64,000 nt of DNA from NCBI RefSeq assembly GCF_015694525.1, contig NZ_JADQDM010000007.1, positions 62,001-126,000 of the forward strand. The letters run 5' to 3'. Positions 28,729 through 39,195 of this stretch are shown here, in pieces. Made by a program: the position numbers and the translations under genes. How positions within the stretch are numbered: position 1 is the stretch's first letter; every line of letters begins with the position of its first letter. The DNA is from Hymenobacter ruricola (GTDB taxonomy: Bacteria; Bacteroidota; Bacteroidia; Cytophagales; Hymenobacteraceae). The notes beneath the pieces were generated by a model, which saw only the letters and a list, made by a program, of their open reading frames with translations, did not search any database and was not told the DNA's origin.

Positions 28729-31700
28729 ATGCTTCTTTTTACTCTGTTCTCCGGCCTTGCCGGGCGCGCGGGCGCGGTTGGCCGTTTGGGCGGGCTGGCC
28801 GGCGGGCTGGTGTTGCTGGCCGGGCTGCCGGGCACGGCCCAGCCCGTCACCCTCACGGGCCCCGCCGGCTCCGGCCTGTTCGGTAGCACCGTCATGGTAT
28901 TGCCCAACGGCAATTACGTGGTGGCCGACCCCGGCTACGACGACGGCGCCATTCAGAACGTGGGGGCCGTGCACCTCTACAACGGCAGCACCTTCGCCCT
29001 CATCAGCACCCTCACCGGCTCCCAGGCCCAGGACAAGGTGGGCAGCTCCATCGTGGCACTGCCCGGCGGCAACTACCTGGTGAGCAGCGGATTTTGGGCC
29101 AACGGCACGAGCATGTATGCCGGGGCCGTGACCTGGGGCAGCGGCACGACGGGCGTAAGCGGCATGGTAAGCGCGGCCAACTCCCTGGTAGGCACCAGCA
29201 CCGGCGACGGGGTGGGCACCATCACGGTGCTGGCCAACGGCAACTACGTGGTATCTACCAGCAGCTGGACCAACGGAACCGCGTACAATGCCGGGGCCGT
29301 GACCTGGGGCAGCGGCACGGCCGGCGTCAGAGGGGCGGTGAGCGCGGCCAACTCCCTGGTGGGCACCAGCACTGGCGACGGGGTGGGCCGGGGCGGCGTG
29401 ACGGCCCTCACCAACGGCAACTACGTGGTGAACAGCTACAACTGGTCCAACGGCGCGGTGACCAGCGCCGGGGCCGTGACCTGGGCCAACGGCGCCACTG
29501 GCACCACGGGCCCGGTGAGCACCGCCAACTCCCTGGTGGGCACCGCCGCCTACGACCAGGTGGGCCTTTACCAGTTCAACAAAACCACCATCGCGGCGCT
29601 GGCCAACGGCAACTACGTGGTGAGCAGCAGCAGCTGGGACAACGGAACCACGGCCACCGACGCCGGGGCCGTGACCTGGGGCAATGGCACCAGCGGCATC
29701 AGCGGCGTGGTGAGCGCGGCCAACTCCCTGGTGGGCACCAAAAGCAACGACCAGGTGGGCTACGACGGCGTGACACCCCTCCCCAACGGCCACTACGTGG
29801 TGAGCAGCCACTACTGGCGAAACGCGGCGGGCAACAGCGTGGGGGCCGCGACCTGGGGCAGCGGCACTACCGGCATCGCGGGCCCGGTGAGCGCGGCCAA
29901 CTCCCTGGTGGGCGGCAGCGCCAACGACCGGATTGCCAACGAAGGGGTGACGCCCCTCCCCAACGGCAACTACGTGGTGCTGAGCGCCAGCTGGAGAAAC
30001 GGGTCGAGCGCCAGCGCCGGGGCCGTGACCTGGGGCAACGGCACGACGGGCATCAGCGGATTGGTGAGCGCCGCCAACTCGCTGGTGGGCACCAACGCCA
30101 ACGACAAAGTGGGCTACTACGGCGTGACGGCCCTGGCCAATGGCAACTACGTGGTGAGCAGCTGGGAGTGGAAAAACGGCGGCAGCGCCCTGGCCGGGGC
30201 CGTGACCTGGGGCAGCGGCACGGCCGGCATCGCGGGCCCGGTGAGCGCGGCCAACTCCCTGGTGGGCACCACCGCCAACGACCAGATAGGCCGCGTGACC
30301 GCCCTCACTAACGGCAACTACGTGGTGAGCAGCAGCACCTGGGACAATGGGACGGCCACCGACGCCGGGGCCGTGACCTGGAGCAGCGGCACGGCCGGCA
30401 TTGTGGGCGCCGTAAGCGCCGCCAACTCCCTGGTGGGCACCAAAAGCAACGACCAGGTGGGCTACGGCTACGGCGCCGCGGCGCTGGCTAATGGCAACTA
30501 CGTGGCCATTAGCCCGAACTGGGCCAACGGCGCGGTGACCAATGCCGGAGCCGTGACCTGGGGCAGCGGCACGGCCGGCATTGTGGGGCCCGTGAGCACG
30601 GCCAACTCGCTGGTGGGCACCAACCCCGGCGACCAGGTGGGCAGCACCGTGGTGGCGCTGGCCAACGGCCACTACGTGGCGGGCACCCCCAACTGGGCCA
30701 ACAGCGCGGCCACCAGCGCCGGGGCCATCACCTGGGGCAACGGCAGCACCGGCACCACGGGCCCGGTGAGCGCGGCCAACTCCCTGGTGGGCAGCACCAC
30801 CAACGAGCAGCTGGGCCGCGATAACACCATCAGCCCGCTGGCCAATGGCAACTACGTGGTGAATGACCTGGATTGGAAAAACGGGGCGACCACCCGGGCC
30901 GGGGCCCTGGTGCTAGGCAGCGGAACGGGGGCCCTGGTGGGCCCCGTCAGCGGGTGCAGCAGCATTGTCGGGAGCCGGTCCGGCCTGGGGTACACCCTGG
31001 TCATTGCCAAAAACGTCCCCGCCGGCGTGCTGGTGGGCGGGGTGCCCTACGAAAACAAAGTCGTCATCGGGGTGGGGCCGCCGGCCGCGCCCACCGGGGC
31101 GGCCAGTCAGAGCGTCGCGGCCGGGGCCACGGTGGCCAGCCTGGTGGCCGCCGGCACAGCCGTGCAGTGGTACGCCACGCCCGGCGGCGGCGCGCCCCTG
31201 CCCACCACCGCCCCGCTCACGGACGGCACCACCTACTACGCCTCCCAAACCGTGGGCGCCTGCGAAAGCCTGACCCGCCTGGCCGTGCTGGCCACCCAGC
31301 CCCTGCCGGTAGTGCTGACGCAGTTCACGGCCACGCCCGCTGGCCCAGCCGCCGTGCGCCTGGCCTGGGTCACCGCTTCGGAACAGCACAGCGCCGCCTT
31401 TGAGGTGCAACGCAGCCCGGACGGCCACGCGTTTGCCGCCATCGGCACGGTGGCCGCCGCCGGCAGCAGCAGCGCGGCCCGCCGCTACGGCCTGCTCGAT
31501 GAGCACCTGCCTGCTGGCGCCGCCGTGCTCTACTACCGCCTCAAGCAAGTGGACGCCGACGGCACGTTCCGCTACTCGCCCGTGCGCACGGTGGCCCTCA
31601 CGGGCGCCGACGCGGGCCTGGCCCTCTACCCCAACCCCGCCCCCGGCGGCACGGCCACCCTCACGGGCGTAGCACCCGGGATGGTGGTGACGGTGACCGA

Positions 31701-31836
31701 CGCCCTGGGCCGCCCGGTAGCTACCGCCACGGCCGACGCCACCGGCACGGCGGCGCTGGCGTTGCCGGCCAGTACCCCGGCGGGCGTGTACGTGGTGCGC
31801 GCCGGCACCCGCGCCGTCCGGCTCACGGTGGAGTAG
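28729..31836 (+). CDS. giant secreted repeat protein with T9SS sorting domain
   Basis: ATG 28729 (MLLFTLFSGLAGRAG) gives a long signal peptide ending GTAQP and a 1035-residue product; ATG 28600 is an alternative. Residues ~45-735 are about twelve repeats of 48-57 residues around NGNYVVSSSxWxNG, AGAVTWGSGTxG and AANSLVGTxxNDQVG. They resemble the DUF5650-type repeats seen in bacterial surface proteins (from memory, not checked). An Ig-like domain (~785-860), an Fn3-like linker domain (LPVVLTQFTA...[11 protein letters not shown]) and a T9SS type A sorting domain (LYPNPAPGG...VRLTVE) follow. It is probably a surface adhesin or matrix protein; no catalytic motif is seen. Confidence 0.85.
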   Translation: MLLFTLFSGLAGRAGAVGRLGGLAGGLVLLAGLPGTAQPVTLTGPAGSGLFGSTVMVLPNGNYVVADPGYDDGAIQNVGAVHLYNGSTFALISTLTGSQAQDKVGSSIVALPGGNYLVSSGFWANGTSMYAGAVTWGSGTTGVSGMVSAANSLVGTSTGDGVGTITVLANGNYVVSTSSWTNGTAYNAGAVTWGSGTAGVRGAVSAANSLVGTSTGDGVGRGGVTALTNGNYVVNSYNWSNGAVTSAGAVTWANGATGTTGPVSTANSLVGTAAYDQVGLYQFNKTTIAALANGNYVVSSSSWDNGTTATDAGAVTWGNGTSGISGVVSAANSLVGTKSNDQVGYDGVTPLPNGHYVVSSHYWRNAAGNSVGAATWGSGTTGIAGPVSAANSLVGGSANDRIANEGVTPLPNGNYVVLSASWRNGSSASAGAVTWGNGTTGISGLVSAANSLVGTNANDKVGYYGVTALANGNYVVSSWEWKNGGSALAGAVTWGSGTAGIAGPVSAANSLVGTTANDQIGRVTALTNGNYVVSSSTWDNGTATDAGAVTWSSGTAGIVGAVSAANSLVGTKSNDQVGYGYGAAALANGNYVAISPNWANGAVTNAGAVTWGSGTAGIVGPVSTANSLVGTNPGDQVGSTVVALANGHYVAGTPNWANSAATSAGAITWGNGSTGTTGPVSAANSLVGSTTNEQLGRDNTISPLANGNYVVNDLDWKNGATTRAGALVLGSGTGALVGPVSGCSSIVGSRSGLGYTLVIAKNVPAGVLVGGVPYENKVVIGVGPPAAPTGAASQSVAAGATVASLVAAGTAVQWYATPGGGAPLPTTAPLTDGTTYYASQTVGACESLTRLAVLATQPLPVVLTQFTATPAGPAAVRLAWVTASEQHSAAFEVQRSPDGHAFAAIGTVAAAGSSSAARRYGLLDEHLPAGAAVLYYRLKQVDADGTFRYSPVRTVALTGADAGLALYPNPAPGGTATLTGVAPGMVVTVTDALGRPVATATADATGTAALALPASTPAGVYVVRAGTRAVRLTVE

Positions 31837-31970
31837 GGCCGCTGCATCTGGCGCCGCTACAGCTACGCCCCACGGCATATTAGGACAGGGCGCGGGGCGC
31901 CGTACTTTTACTGGGATTCCCCCCTTCTGTCTTATTGGCTCCATCTCTTTTTTGTAGTGTCCTTCACTCG

Positions 31971-34415
31971 ATGAAACACATCTTCTCTCTTGGCCGGCTG
32001 CTGCTGGCCGCCCTGCTGCTGGCCTGGCTGCCGTTGCTGGCCGCCGCCACCATTATTGTTGATGCCGGCCGGAACCACTCGTTGAGCATTCACCCCGACG
32101 GCACGCTCTGGGCCTGGGGCCGCAACCAGTACGGCCAGCTGGGCGACGGCACCACCGCCCCCCAGCGCGCCCTCCCAGTACAAATTGGCATGGCCACCAC
32201 CTGGCAAAGCGTGAGCGCGGGCACCCTGTTCAGCTTTGGTATTAAGAATGATGGCACGCTTTGGGCTTGGGGCGATAACTTCTACGGCCAGCTTGGCGAC
32301 GGAACCAACACCCAGCGCAATGCGCCGACGCAAGTCGGCACGGCCACTACTTGGCAGAGCGTGAGCGCAGGCAGCTACCACAGTTTGGCCGTGAAGGCGG
32401 ACGGCACGCTTTGGGCCTGGGGTGAGAATAACTACGGCCAGCTCGGCGACGGCTCCACCACCAGACGCAACGCCCCGGCGCAAGTTGGCACGGCCACTAC
32501 CTGGCAGAGCGTGAGCGCGGGGAACAGTCACAGCTTGGCCGTGCGCACCGACGGCACCCTGTGGGCTTGGGGAATCAACAGCAGCGGCGAACTCGGCGAC
32601 GGCACCACCACCAACCGCTACACCCCGGTGCAAGTTGGTACGGCCACTACCTGGCGTAGCGTAAGCACCGGTCGTGGGCACACCCTGGCCCTGCGCACCG
32701 ATGGTTCGCTCTGGGCCTGGGGCAACAATCTGTTCGGCCAAGTGGGCGACGGCACCTCCGCCAACCGCCCCGCCCCGGTGCAAATCGGCACGGCCACCAC
32801 CTGGCAGAGCGTGAGCGCGGGAGACGTGCACAGCGTGGCCGTGCGCACCGACGGCACACTCTGGACCTGGGGCGAAAATTTCGAAGGACAACTCGGCGAC
32901 GGCACCACCGCCCCCCAGCGCAATGCGCCGGCGCAAATCGGCGCACTCACCACCTGGCAGAGCGCGAGCGCGGGGGACGAGCACACCCTGGCCGCACGCA
33001 CCGACGGCACGCTCTGGGCCTGGGGCAGCAATACCTTTGGCCAAGTGGGCAGCGCTTTGGTCAGCAGCGTACTAAATCTCGTTTCGGTGCAGGTCGGAAC
33101 AGCTACCACCTGGCAAAGCATAAGCGCGGGCGACGCGCACAGCCTGGCTCTGCAGGCCGACGGCACCCTCTGGGCCTGGGGGCGCAATCTGTATGGCCAA
33201 CTCGGCGACGGCACCACCAACGACCGCTATACGCCGGTACGAATCGGCGCGGCCACCACTTGGCGCGGTGTGAGCGCAGGCAGCTACTTCAGCCTGGCCG
33301 TGAGGACGGATGGGACCTTGTGGGCCTGGGGCACCAACGCCAATGGCCAGTTGGGCGACGGCACCACCGCCGACCGCTATACCCCAACGCAAATCGGCAC
33401 GGCTACCACCTGGCAGGACGTAAGCGCGGGAAGTTTCCACAGTCTGGCCGTGCGTACCGATGGCACTCTTTGGGCCTGGGGTTTCAACCAGAACGGCCAA
33501 GTGGGCAATGGCACTATCATTGACCGCCTCGCCCCGGTGCAAATCGGTGCAGGCACCACTTGGCGCAGGGTGAGCGCGGGTGAGCGCTACAGCCTGGCCT
33601 TGAAGGCCGACGGCACCCTCTGGGCCTGGGGCACCAACGCCAACGGCCAGCTCGGCGACGGTACCATCGCCCAGCGCATCATCCCGACGCAAGTGGGCGC
33701 GGCCACTGACTGGCAAAGCATGGATGCCGGCGACCTGCACAGCCTAGCCGTGCGCACCAATGGCACGCTCTGGGCTTGGGGTATCAACGCCAATGGTGAG
33801 CTCGGCGACGGCACCACCACCGACCGCAATGCGCCGGTGCAAATCGGCACGGCCACCACCTGGCAGGACGTAAGCGCGGGGGGCGCCCATAGTCTGGCCC
33901 GGCGCACCAACGGCACCCTTTGGGCTTGGGGCGGCAATGCCAGCGGCCAGCTCGGCGACGGCACTACCACCGACCGCTTCGCCCCGGTGCCAGTTGGCGT
34001 GGCCACTACCTGGCAAAGCTTGAGCGCGGGTGGCGCGCATAGCCTGGGCCTCCGCCCCAGTGGTACCCTCTGGGCCTGGGGCAGCAATAGCAGCGGCCAG
34101 TCAGGCCTGCTCATCAATACCGCGGTTCCGCTGCTCATCTTTCCTTCCACCGTCGTTTCGGCCGCTTATCCGGCGGCCTTGGAAGCGGCCCGGGGTTTAT
34201 TTCTCTACCCCAACCCCGCCCCCGATGGCGCGGCCACCCTCACGGGCGCAGGACCCGGGACGGTGGTGACGGTGACCGACGCCCTGGGCCGCCCGGTAGC
34301 TACCGCCACGGCCGACGCCACGGGCACGGCGGCGCTGGTGCTGCCGGCCAGCACCCCGGCGGGCGTGTACGTGGTGCGCGCCGGCAGCCGCGCCGTCCGG
34401 CTCACGGTGGAGTAA
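31971..34415 (+). CDS. secreted RCC1-repeat protein with T9SS sorting domain (14 repeats)
   Basis: I start at ATG 31971 ([17 protein letters not shown]), giving a signal peptide and 814 residues. I count fourteen RCC1-type repeats of about 51 residues, each with [19 protein letters not shown] and an [14 protein letters not shown] strand; fourteen fits two seven-bladed propellers. The repeats run straight into a T9SS sorting domain ([15 protein letters not shown]...), without the Fn3-like linker of its neighbours. Repeat 7 has a shortened Gly-Asp loop ([10 protein letters not shown]). It lies 134 bp after the previous giant gene; no clear palindrome was found, so it may be co-transcribed with it. 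Confidence 0.88.
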   Translation: MKHIFSLGRLLLAALLLAWLPLLAAATIIVDAGRNHSLSIHPDGTLWAWGRNQYGQLGDGTTAPQRALPVQIGMATTWQSVSAGTLFSFGIKNDGTLWAWGDNFYGQLGDGTNTQRNAPTQVGTATTWQSVSAGSYHSLAVKADGTLWAWGENNYGQLGDGSTTRRNAPAQVGTATTWQSVSAGNSHSLAVRTDGTLWAWGINSSGELGDGTTTNRYTPVQVGTATTWRSVSTGRGHTLALRTDGSLWAWGNNLFGQVGDGTSANRPAPVQIGTATTWQSVSAGDVHSVAVRTDGTLWTWGENFEGQLGDGTTAPQRNAPAQIGALTTWQSASAGDEHTLAARTDGTLWAWGSNTFGQVGSALVSSVLNLVSVQVGTATTWQSISAGDAHSLALQADGTLWAWGRNLYGQLGDGTTNDRYTPVRIGAATTWRGVSAGSYFSLAVRTDGTLWAWGTNANGQLGDGTTADRYTPTQIGTATTWQDVSAGSFHSLAVRTDGTLWAWGFNQNGQVGNGTIIDRLAPVQIGAGTTWRRVSAGERYSLALKADGTLWAWGTNANGQLGDGTIAQRIIPTQVGAATDWQSMDAGDLHSLAVRTNGTLWAWGINANGELGDGTTTDRNAPVQIGTATTWQDVSAGGAHSLARRTNGTLWAWGGNASGQLGDGTTTDRFAPVPVGVATTWQSLSAGGAHSLGLRPSGTLWAWGSNSSGQSGLLINTAVPLLIFPSTVVSAAYPAALEAARGLFLYPNPAPDGAATLTGAGPGTVVTVTDALGRPVATATADATGTAALVLPASTPAGVYVVRAGSRAVRLTVE

Positions 34416-34440
34416 GCGCCAGTTCCTGCGCAGAGCCAAT

Positions 34441-34500
34441 AGCCCCCGTGCCCCCGGCGCGGGGGCTTTTTGCTGCGCTCACGCCGGGGGCACGGGGGCT
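34441..34500. terminator. large GC hairpin/terminator after the first RCC1 gene
   Basis: A perfect 19-bp inverted repeat (AGCCCCCGTGCCCCCGGCG and its complement) has a 22-nt loop. Inside it, GCCCCCG and CGGGGGC followed by TTTTT form a smaller intrinsic terminator on the plus strand. The two structures are mutually exclusive. Confidence 0.7.
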
Positions 34501-34507
34501 GCAAAAT

Positions 34508-34553
34508 GACATATTCATGTCATACCGCCGTGTTGCCGACGCGGGGACCTTTG
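34508..34553 (+). promoter_or_regulatory. palindrome A and TTTG promoter of the 34649 gene
   Basis: GACAT-ATTC-ATGTC (34508-34521), CGCCGTGTTG (34526-34535) and CCTTTG (34548-34553) repeat the layout before the response regulator gene at identical spacing. Flanking bases differ, so this is conservation of blocks rather than a long duplicated segment. Confidence 0.65.
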
Positions 34554-34648
34554 TGGAATTGCCGGGGGCCGGCTTTTAGCGCCCGGCCCGCGGTGGGCTG
34601 GCGTAGGCGCCGCCGGCCTTCCACATGCTTCAATCCACGCTTGTTTTC

Positions 34649-37600
34649 ATGAAAAACCTCTTCCCCGCCTTCGGGCACCCCGGCCGCGTGCGGCCCCTCG
34701 CGTTGCTGCTGGCCTTGCTGGCCCTGCTGCTGGCCGGCCGCGCCGCCCGCGCCCAGGCCCCGGCCGCCGGCGCGGCGCCTTCGGTGGGCGCGGCCCTCAA
34801 CCCCGACGGTACCCTGCGCCGCGGCCAGGCTGGTTCGTTCGATGCCAAAGGCTATCGCATGACGCTGGACCCCAAAACCGGCGGCCCGGTGTTTCGCACC
34901 ACCGGGGCCGGCGACGAGAACTGGTCGGACAACTTCGCCCTGAACGGCCCCAACAGCACGCTCAGCGCCGTGGCCGTGGCGGCCAACGGCGACGTGTACG
35001 TGGGCGGGCAGTTCACGGCCGTGGGGGCCGTGCTGGCCAACAACATCGCCCGCTGGAACGGCAGCACCTGGCAGGCCCTGGGCAATGGCACTACCCCCGC
35101 CACCGCCGGCAACAACGGCACCAACAACTCCGTGTTTGCGCTGGCCGTGCTGGGCACCGACCTCTACGTGGGCGGCTCCTTCACGGGCACCATTACCCCG
35201 GCCGGCCAGCAGTCGCTGCGCTACGTGGTCCGTTGGGACGGCACGGCGTGGAACGGGCTGGGCAACGGCACCGCGCCGGCCGCCACCACCAACAACGGCA
35301 CCAATGACGTCGTATTTGCGCTGGCCGTGCAAGGCACCGACGTGTACGTGGGCGGGCAGTTTAGCGCCGCCAACAGCGCGGCCGGCGCGCAGCCCCTGAG
35401 CCGCGTGGCCCGCTGGGACGGCACGGCCTGGAATGGGTTGGGCAACGGCACCACCCCCGCCACCACCACCAACAACGGGGTGAGCAGCAACGTGTACGCG
35501 CTGGCCGCATCGGCCACCGACGCGTACGTGGGCGGCAGCTTTACGGTCGCCAACACCGTGGCCGGACAGCAGCCCCTGAGCCGCGTGGCCCGCTGGGACG
35601 GCACGGCGTGGAACGGGCTGGGCAACGGCGCCACCCCCGCCGCCACCACCAACAACGGCACCAGCGCCCCCGTGCAGGCGCTGGCCGTGCGGGGCACCGA
35701 CGTGTTCGTGGGGGGGCAGTTCACGAGCACCAACAGCCCGGCCGGCACGCAGCTGCTCAACTACGTGGCCCGCTGGGACGGCACCGCCTGGAATGGGCTG
35801 GGCAACGGCGCCACCCCCGCTACCACCACCAACAACGGGGCAAACTACATCGTGCAGGCGCTGGCCGTGCTGGGCACCGACCTCTACGTAGGCGGGCAGT
35901 TCACCCTGGCCTACACCACCGCCAGTTCGTCGGTGCTCACCCGCGTGGCCCGCTGGGACGGCACCGCCTGGAACGGGCTGGGCAACGGCGCCGCGCCGGC
36001 CACCAACACCAACAACGGGGTGAGCAGCACCGTGAACGCGCTGGCCGTGTCGGGCACCGACGTGTACGTGGGCGGGCAGTTTAGCTCCACCTATGCGGCC
36101 GCCGGCCAGCCGCCGCTCAACCGCCTGGCCCGCTGGGACGGCAGCGCCTGGAACAAGGTAGGCCCCCTGCAAAACGGGGCCAGCGGCACGGTGAACGCCG
36201 TGGCCGTGGCCGCCAACGGCGACGTGTACGTGGGCGGCACCTTCACGAGCGTGGGGCTGGTGGTGGCCAACAACGTGGCCCGCTGGGACGGCACCGCGTG
36301 GAGTGGGCTGGGCAACGGCACCGCCGCGCCCACCGCCACCAACAACGGGGTGAGCGCCCCGGTATACGCGCTGGCCGTGCGGGGCACCGACCTCTACGTG
36401 GGCGGGCAGTTTGGCGCCACCTACACCCCGGCCGGCCAGCAGTTGCTGCGCTTCGTGGCCCGCTGGGACGGCACCGCGTGGAACGGGCTGGGCAATGGCG
36501 CCGCCGCCACCAGTACCAACAACGGGGTGAACAACATCGTGTACGCGCTGGCCGCGTCGGCCACCGACCTCTACGTGGGCGGCAACTTCACCACCGCCAA
36601 CACCACGGCTGGTGGGCAGGCGCTCACCCGCGTGGCCCGCTGGGACGGCACGGCGTGGAAGGGGCTGGGCAACGGCGCCGCCGCCGCCACCAGTACCAAC
36701 AACGGGGTGAACAACATCGTGTACGCGCTGGCCGTGTCGGGCACCGACCTCTATGTGGGCGGGCAATTTACGGGCGCCTACACCACCGCCATCGCGCAGT
36801 CGTTGCGCTGCGTGGCCCGCTGGGACGGCACGGCCTGGAACGGGCTGGGCAACGGCACCGCCGCCGCCAACACCGCCAACAACGGGGTGAGCAGCAACGT
36901 GTACGCACTGGCCGTGCGGGGCCCCGACCTCTACATGGGCGGCAGCTTCACTACCGTCTACGCCGGGGCCGGCACGCAGCCGCTCAACCGCGTGGCCCGC
37001 TGGGACGGCACGGCCTGGAACGGGCTGGGCAACGGCACCGCGCCGGCCATCACCGCCAACAACGGGGTGAGCAGCACCGTGAACGCGCTGGCCGTGTCGG
37101 GCACCGACCTCTATGTGGGCGGGCAGTTTACGGGCGCCTACACCACCGCCATCGCGCAGTCGTTGCGCTGCGTGGCCCGCTGGGACGGCACCGCCTGGAA
37201 CGGGCTGGGCACCGGCCTCAGCAGCACGGTGCAGGCGCTGGCGGTGGCCGGCAGTCAGCTGGTGGCGGGGGGCGCGTTCACGACCGTGGGCGACGGCAGC
37301 AAGCAGCTGAGCCGCGTGGGCTTCTACGCGCCGCCGCCGCCGTCCGCGCCCACGCTCACGGCCGTGGCCCCCACCCCCGGCGGGCTGGGCCAGGCCATCA
37401 CCCTCACCGGCACCAGCTTGGGCAGCCCCACGGCCCTCACCATCAACGGAGCCAACGCCTTGGCGGGCATCCTCAGCAACACCGGCACCAGCCTGGTGGT
37501 GCGCGTGCCCGCCACGGCGGCGCCGACCGGCAACGTCGTTATCACCACGGCCACTGGCACGGCCAGCGCAGCGTTTGCGGTAATGCCTCCTCCCGGCAAC

Positions 37601-39097
37601 GCGCTGGCGTTTGACGGGGTGGACGACCACCTGGCCCTGCCCCTGAGCACGCCCGTGCCGGTGGGCAACAGCGCCTACACCATCGAGGCCTGGATTAAGC
37701 CCAACCAGATGGGCGTGTACGGCATCATCGGCTGGGGCACCTACGGCACGAGCAACCAGGTGAACGCCCTGCGCCTGAGCCCCACCGGCATCATCAACTA
37801 CTGGTGGGGCCCCGATCTCATCGTGAACACGCCCGACCTGAGCGGGCGCTGGCACCACGTGGCCGCCACCTTCGACGGCACCACCCGCACCATCTACCTC
37901 GACGGGGCGGCCGTGGGCAGCGACCAGCCGGGCGGCCACACCGTGCCCGACGCCCGCAACCTGCGCATCGGCAGCACCAACAACCCCGGCTCGGGGGCCA
38001 ACTACGAGTACTTCCCCGGCAGCATCGACGAGGTGCGCGTGTACTCAGTGGCCCTGACCCCGGCCCAGCTGCGGGCCGACATGACCAGCCCGAACGCCGC
38101 CGTGCCCGCCAGCCTGGTACTCCATTACAACCTGGACCAGGGCACGCCCGCCACGCCCAGCACCGGTGCCAACGCCGGCCTGACCACGCTCTACGACCTG
38201 GCCAACGGTACCCCCGCCATGCTCACAAACTTCGCCCTGGCCAGCGGCAACACCGCCAGCAACTACGTGCAGAGCTATGCCCTGGTGGTGCCGGTGGCCA
38301 CCACGTCCACCGCCCGCAGCGCTACCGGCTTCACGGTGAACTGGACGGCTCCGGCTTACGGCACCGCGACGAGCTACCTGCTCGACGTGTCGACCACGGC
38401 CGACTTCACGGCCCCCATTGCCGGCTCACCCTTCGCCACCACGGCCACGAGCTACGCCCTGACGGGCCTGAATGCCAGCAGCCCCTACTTCTACCGCGTG
38501 CGGGCCCTCAATAGCGCCCTGGCTCAGCCCGACCAGGGCGCCTACTCCAACGTGGTAAGCCAGGCCACCCCGCTGCCCGTGGAGCTGACTACGTTCACGG
38601 CCACGGCTCAGGGCAACAGCGCCGTGCGCCTGGCCTGGGCCACGGCCAGCGAGAAGAACAGCGCTGCCTTTGAAGTGGAGCGTAGTACCGACGGGCGCAC
38701 GTTCGGCCGCCTCGGCACGGTGGCCGCGGCCGGCAGTAGCAGCAGCGCCCGCCGCTACGAGCTGCTGGACGCGAAGCTGCCCGCCGACGCGGCCCTGCTC
38801 TACTACCGCTTGAAGCAGGTGGACGCGGACGGCAGCTTCCGCCACTCGCCCGTGCGCGCCGTGGCCCTGACGGGCGCGGCCGAAGGGCTGGCCCTGTACC
38901 CCAACCCCGCCCACGGCGCGGCCACCCTCACGGGCGTAGCACCCGGTACGGTGGTGACGGTGACCGACGCGCTGGGCCGCACGGTGGCCACGGCCACGGC
39001 CGACGCCACCGGCACGGCGGCGCTGGCGGCCGGGCTGCCGGCGGGCGCGTACGTGGTGCGCGCCGGCGCGAAGGCCGTGAAGCTGACGGTAGAGTAG
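34649..39097 (+). CDS. giant secreted kelch-like propeller protein with TIG, LamG and T9SS domains
   Basis: ATG 34649 (MKNLFPAFGHPG) gives a signal peptide ending ARAQA and 1482 residues. Residues ~95-890 hold fourteen blades with VYVGGQFT and VARWDGTAWNGLGNG motifs. Blades 1 and 8 share a special form (VAVAANGDVYVGG, FTxVG, ANN), so the array splits as 7+7, i.e. two seven-bladed propellers. Then come a TIG/IPT domain (~895-985), a LamG-like domain (~990-1160: LAFDGVDDHLALP, GRWHHVAATFDG, IDEVRVYS), two Fn3-like domains and a T9SS sorting domain. A surface glycan- or protein-binding role is inference. Confidence 0.88.
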   Translation: MKNLFPAFGHPGRVRPLALLLALLALLLAGRAARAQAPAAGAAPSVGAALNPDGTLRRGQAGSFDAKGYRMTLDPKTGGPVFRTTGAGDENWSDNFALNGPNSTLSAVAVAANGDVYVGGQFTAVGAVLANNIARWNGSTWQALGNGTTPATAGNNGTNNSVFALAVLGTDLYVGGSFTGTITPAGQQSLRYVVRWDGTAWNGLGNGTAPAATTNNGTNDVVFALAVQGTDVYVGGQFSAANSAAGAQPLSRVARWDGTAWNGLGNGTTPATTTNNGVSSNVYALAASATDAYVGGSFTVANTVAGQQPLSRVARWDGTAWNGLGNGATPAATTNNGTSAPVQALAVRGTDVFVGGQFTSTNSPAGTQLLNYVARWDGTAWNGLGNGATPATTTNNGANYIVQALAVLGTDLYVGGQFTLAYTTASSSVLTRVARWDGTAWNGLGNGAAPATNTNNGVSSTVNALAVSGTDVYVGGQFSSTYAAAGQPPLNRLARWDGSAWNKVGPLQNGASGTVNAVAVAANGDVYVGGTFTSVGLVVANNVARWDGTAWSGLGNGTAAPTATNNGVSAPVYALAVRGTDLYVGGQFGATYTPAGQQLLRFVARWDGTAWNGLGNGAAATSTNNGVNNIVYALAASATDLYVGGNFTTANTTAGGQALTRVARWDGTAWKGLGNGAAAATSTNNGVNNIVYALAVSGTDLYVGGQFTGAYTTAIAQSLRCVARWDGTAWNGLGNGTAAANTANNGVSSNVYALAVRGPDLYMGGSFTTVYAGAGTQPLNRVARWDGTAWNGLGNGTAPAITANNGVSSTVNALAVSGTDLYVGGQFTGAYTTAIAQSLRCVARWDGTAWNGLGTGLSSTVQALAVAGSQLVAGGAFTTVGDGSKQLSRVGFYAPPPPSAPTLTAVAPTPGGLGQAITLTGTSLGSPTALTINGANALAGILSNTGTSLVVRVPATAAPTGNVVITTATGTASAAFAVMPPPGNALAFDGVDDHLALPLSTPVPVGNSAYTIEAWIKPNQMGVYGIIGWGTYGTSNQVNALRLSPTGIINYWWGPDLIVNTPDLSGRWHHVAATFDGTTRTIYLDGAAVGSDQPGGHTVPDARNLRIGSTNNPGSGANYEYFPGSIDEVRVYSVALTPAQLRADMTSPNAAVPASLVLHYNLDQGTPATPSTGANAGLTTLYDLANGTPAMLTNFALASGNTASNYVQSYALVVPVATTSTARSATGFTVNWTAPAYGTATSYLLDVSTTADFTAPIAGSPFATTATSYALTGLNASSPYFYRVRALNSALAQPDQGAYSNVVSQATPLPVELTTFTATAQGNSAVRLAWATASEKNSAAFEVERSTDGRTFGRLGTVAAAGSSSSARRYELLDAKLPADAALLYYRLKQVDADGSFRHSPVRAVALTGAAEGLALYPNPAHGAATLTGVAPGTVVTVTDALGRTVATATADATGTAALAAGLPAGAYVVRAGAKAVKLTVE

Positions 39098-39116
39098 AAC
39101 TTCTTTCCTGCCACTA

Positions 39117-39152
39117 AAGCCGCCGTTGTCCCGCCGGGGGCAGCGGCGGCTT
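39117..39152 (+). terminator. GC-rich hairpin after the 34649 gene
   Basis: AAGCCGCCG and CGGCGGCTT form a 9-bp outer stem with an inner CCC/GGG pairing. There is no long T run, so termination is likely but not certain. Confidence 0.5.
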
Positions 39153-39195
39153 GCGCGTTAGCAGGGGCCGGGTTCCCGGCCCTGGCCGGCGCCAT

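Noticed and set aside
34520..37939. Minus-strand ORF of 1139 codons opposite the kelch-like gene
   Set aside because: Its repetitive sequence (AGHAAQRLR-like units) only mirrors the blade repeats of the real gene. There is no signal peptide or domain match.
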